Of a DNA stretch of 14,372 nucleotides, positions 13,258-14,372 are shown piece after piece. This stretch comes from Candidatus Delongbacteria bacterium. Its GTDB lineage: Bacteria; CAIWAD01; BS150m-G50. A program made the position numbers and the translations under genes. The DNA lies in assembly GCA_016784425.1 (NCBI GenBank), contig JADHUQ010000044.1, positions 1 through 14,372 on the forward strand. The letters are read 5' to 3'. Positions within the stretch are counted from its first letter, which is position 1; each line of letters begins with the position of its first letter. A model generated the notes under the pieces. It saw nothing but the letters and a program-made list of their open reading frames with translations. It searched no databases and had not been told where the DNA came from.

Positions 13258-14372
13258 TCAGTTCACAGTAAACAGCGACAGTGCCGGCCACCAGGTTACG
13301 AGCGCCAGTGCCAGCAGCATCAACAGGATGAAAGGCAGCGCTGCACCATAAAGCTTCCAGATCGGTTGCTTGAAGCGGAAGCTGGCCAGGAACAGGTTGA
13401 GTCCGACCGGTGGTGTGGAATAACCGATCTCCAGGTTAATCAGAAAGATAATTCCCAGATGGATTGGTTCCACCCCGAAAGCCAGCGCAACCGGCAGAAT
13501 CAACGGCACGATGACGATAATAGCGCTGAAAATATCCATCAGGGCGCCGACCGCTAACAGGAATATATTTAACAGAAACAGGAACATGATTTTCGAGGTG
13601 ATGTATTGCTCCAGCCACTCCAGCAGACGCATCGGTACCTCAGCATCGACCAGGTAGTTGGTCAACCCCAGCGCGCCACCCAGGATCACCAGGATAGCAC
13701 CGACCAGCGTCATGGATTCCTCGATAACCCGCAGCAAACGGTGCCAGCCTATCTCCCGCAGGATTACCACCTCCACCAGCAACACATAGACAACGGTGAT
13801 AGTGGCAGCTTCGGTGGCGGTTACCCAGCCGCCATAGATACCAACGACCACTATAAACGGCAGCGGTAACTCCCAGACGGCTTCCTTAAGTGCCTGGAGC
13901 GCTGCACGACCGTGAAAGGGTGTACGTTTCACCTTCAGCTGGCGGGCTTTGAAGTAGCTGTAAAGCGCGAGGATAAGTATCAGCAGCATTCCCGGCGCGA
14001 TACCTGCCCGGAAAAGGCTGTCGATGCTGACCCCGGCGACGAGACCGTAAATGATCAACGGCAGACTGGGTGGAAACAGCAATCCGAGGCTGCCGGTGGT
14101 GGTCAGCAGCCCGAGGTTGAATTTCTCCTGGTAACCCTCCTGGTGCAGAATCGTCAGCAGCAGTCCGCCCAGAGCGATTATAGTAACACCGGAGGCTCCG
14201 GTGAAAGCGGTGAAGAAGGAGGTAACCAGCAGTGTCACGATGGCGATGCCCCCCGGCATCCAGCCACAGAGAGCACGAAAGAGATTCACCAGCCGCCGGG
14301 GGGAATTGCCAGCCGACAGCAGCATCCCGGCAAAGGTGAAAAGTGGTATGGCGAGTATAGTCGGATTGGAAG
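13258..14372 (-). CDS. TRAP transporter large permease subunit (DctM type, partial)
   Basis: The reading frame stays open to the right edge of the window, so the N-terminus is missing; about 370 residues are visible. The first visible codons give NPTILAIPLFTFAGMLLSAG and GNSPRRLV, the conserved early segment of DctM/TRAP large permeases. Then follow MPGGIAIVTLL, TAFTGASGVTI, and SLGLLFPPSLPLIIYG, all hallmark blocks. Many hydrophobic helices follow, ending with GYSTPPVGLNLFLASF and a final helix before the TGA. This inner-membrane subunit couples sodium-driven uptake to a periplasmic binding protein, commonly for dicarboxylates, keto acids or sialic acid; substrate is not readable here. The small permease (DctQ) and binding protein (DctP) would be expected upstream, outside the window. 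Confidence 0.95.
   Translation of the reverse strand, partial: SNPTILAIPLFTFAGMLLSAGNSPRRLVNLFRALCGWMPGGIAIVTLLVTSFFTAFTGASGVTIIALGGLLLTILHQEGYQEKFNLGLLTTTGSLGLLFPPSLPLIIYGLVAGVSIDSLFRAGIAPGMLLILILALYSYFKARQLKVKRTPFHGRAALQALKEAVWELPLPFIVVVGIYGGWVTATEAATITVVYVLLVEVVILREIGWHRLLRVIEESMTLVGAILVILGGALGLTNYLVDAEVPMRLLEWLEQYITSKIMFLFLLNIFLLAVGALMDIFSAIIVIVPLILPVALAFGVEPIHLGIIFLINLEIGYSTPPVGLNLFLASFRFKQPIWKLYGAALPFILLMLLALALVTWWPALSLFTVN

Noticed and set aside
1..14372. CRISPR array, IS element, phage or toxin-antitoxin genes
   Set aside because: No evenly spaced direct repeats, transposase, integrase, phage structural gene or paired small genes were seen on either strand.

Overview
This is chromosomal DNA from a Gram-negative-type (diderm) bacterium. 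Coding parts look to be about 52-55% GC. The diderm inference rests on two exported TPR proteins, a TRAP transporter, a SecG with an acidic tail and a nucleotide-sugar acyltransferase. I cannot fix the phylum. The mix (Bacillus-type single-domain proline dehydrogenase, stand-alone UTP-sugar transferase, thiolase plus hydroxyacyl-CoA dehydrogenase, no encoded tRNA CCA) would suit an FCB-group or Desulfobacterota-like lineage, but that is a weak inference. Start codons are often TTG or GTG.

Layout. At the left edge is the 3' end of a proline dehydrogenase gene on the plus strand, the only plus-strand gene. It converges on a tight minus-strand gene set at 344-5597, read right to left: exported TPR protein, carboxymuconolactone-decarboxylase-like protein, mnmA, panB, panC, and a GlmU-like nucleotidyltransferase lacking the acetyltransferase half. 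Five junctions are overlaps or a 12-base gap, so this looks like one translationally coupled operon that makes pantothenate, modifies tRNA wobble uridine and activates a sugar phosphate.

A roughly 550-base AT-rich stretch with no recognisable gene (5598-6145) separates it from a second minus-strand series. Read right to left, this contains a TRAP large permease (cut by the window end), an exported TPR-DUF3108 protein, a left-handed beta-helix N-acyltransferase of the WbpD type, then (after a gap with a plausible promoter) an MBL-fold hydrolase, acetyl-CoA acetyltransferase and 3-hydroxyacyl-CoA dehydrogenase. A 120-base spacer full of dyad symmetries follows, then nusB, tpiA, secG, tRNA-Leu(GAG) and a strong intrinsic terminator at 6146-6168.

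Most genes are ordinary housekeeping or metabolic functions. I do not see a defence system, phage, transposon, CRISPR array or obvious new multi-gene system. The points worth a second look are the half-length GlmU-like gene, the uncharacterised TPR and CMD-like genes coupled to mnmA-panBC, the TRAP/TPR-DUF3108/acyltransferase cluster, the dyad-rich hbd-nusB spacer, and an imperfect hairpin between secG and the tRNA.
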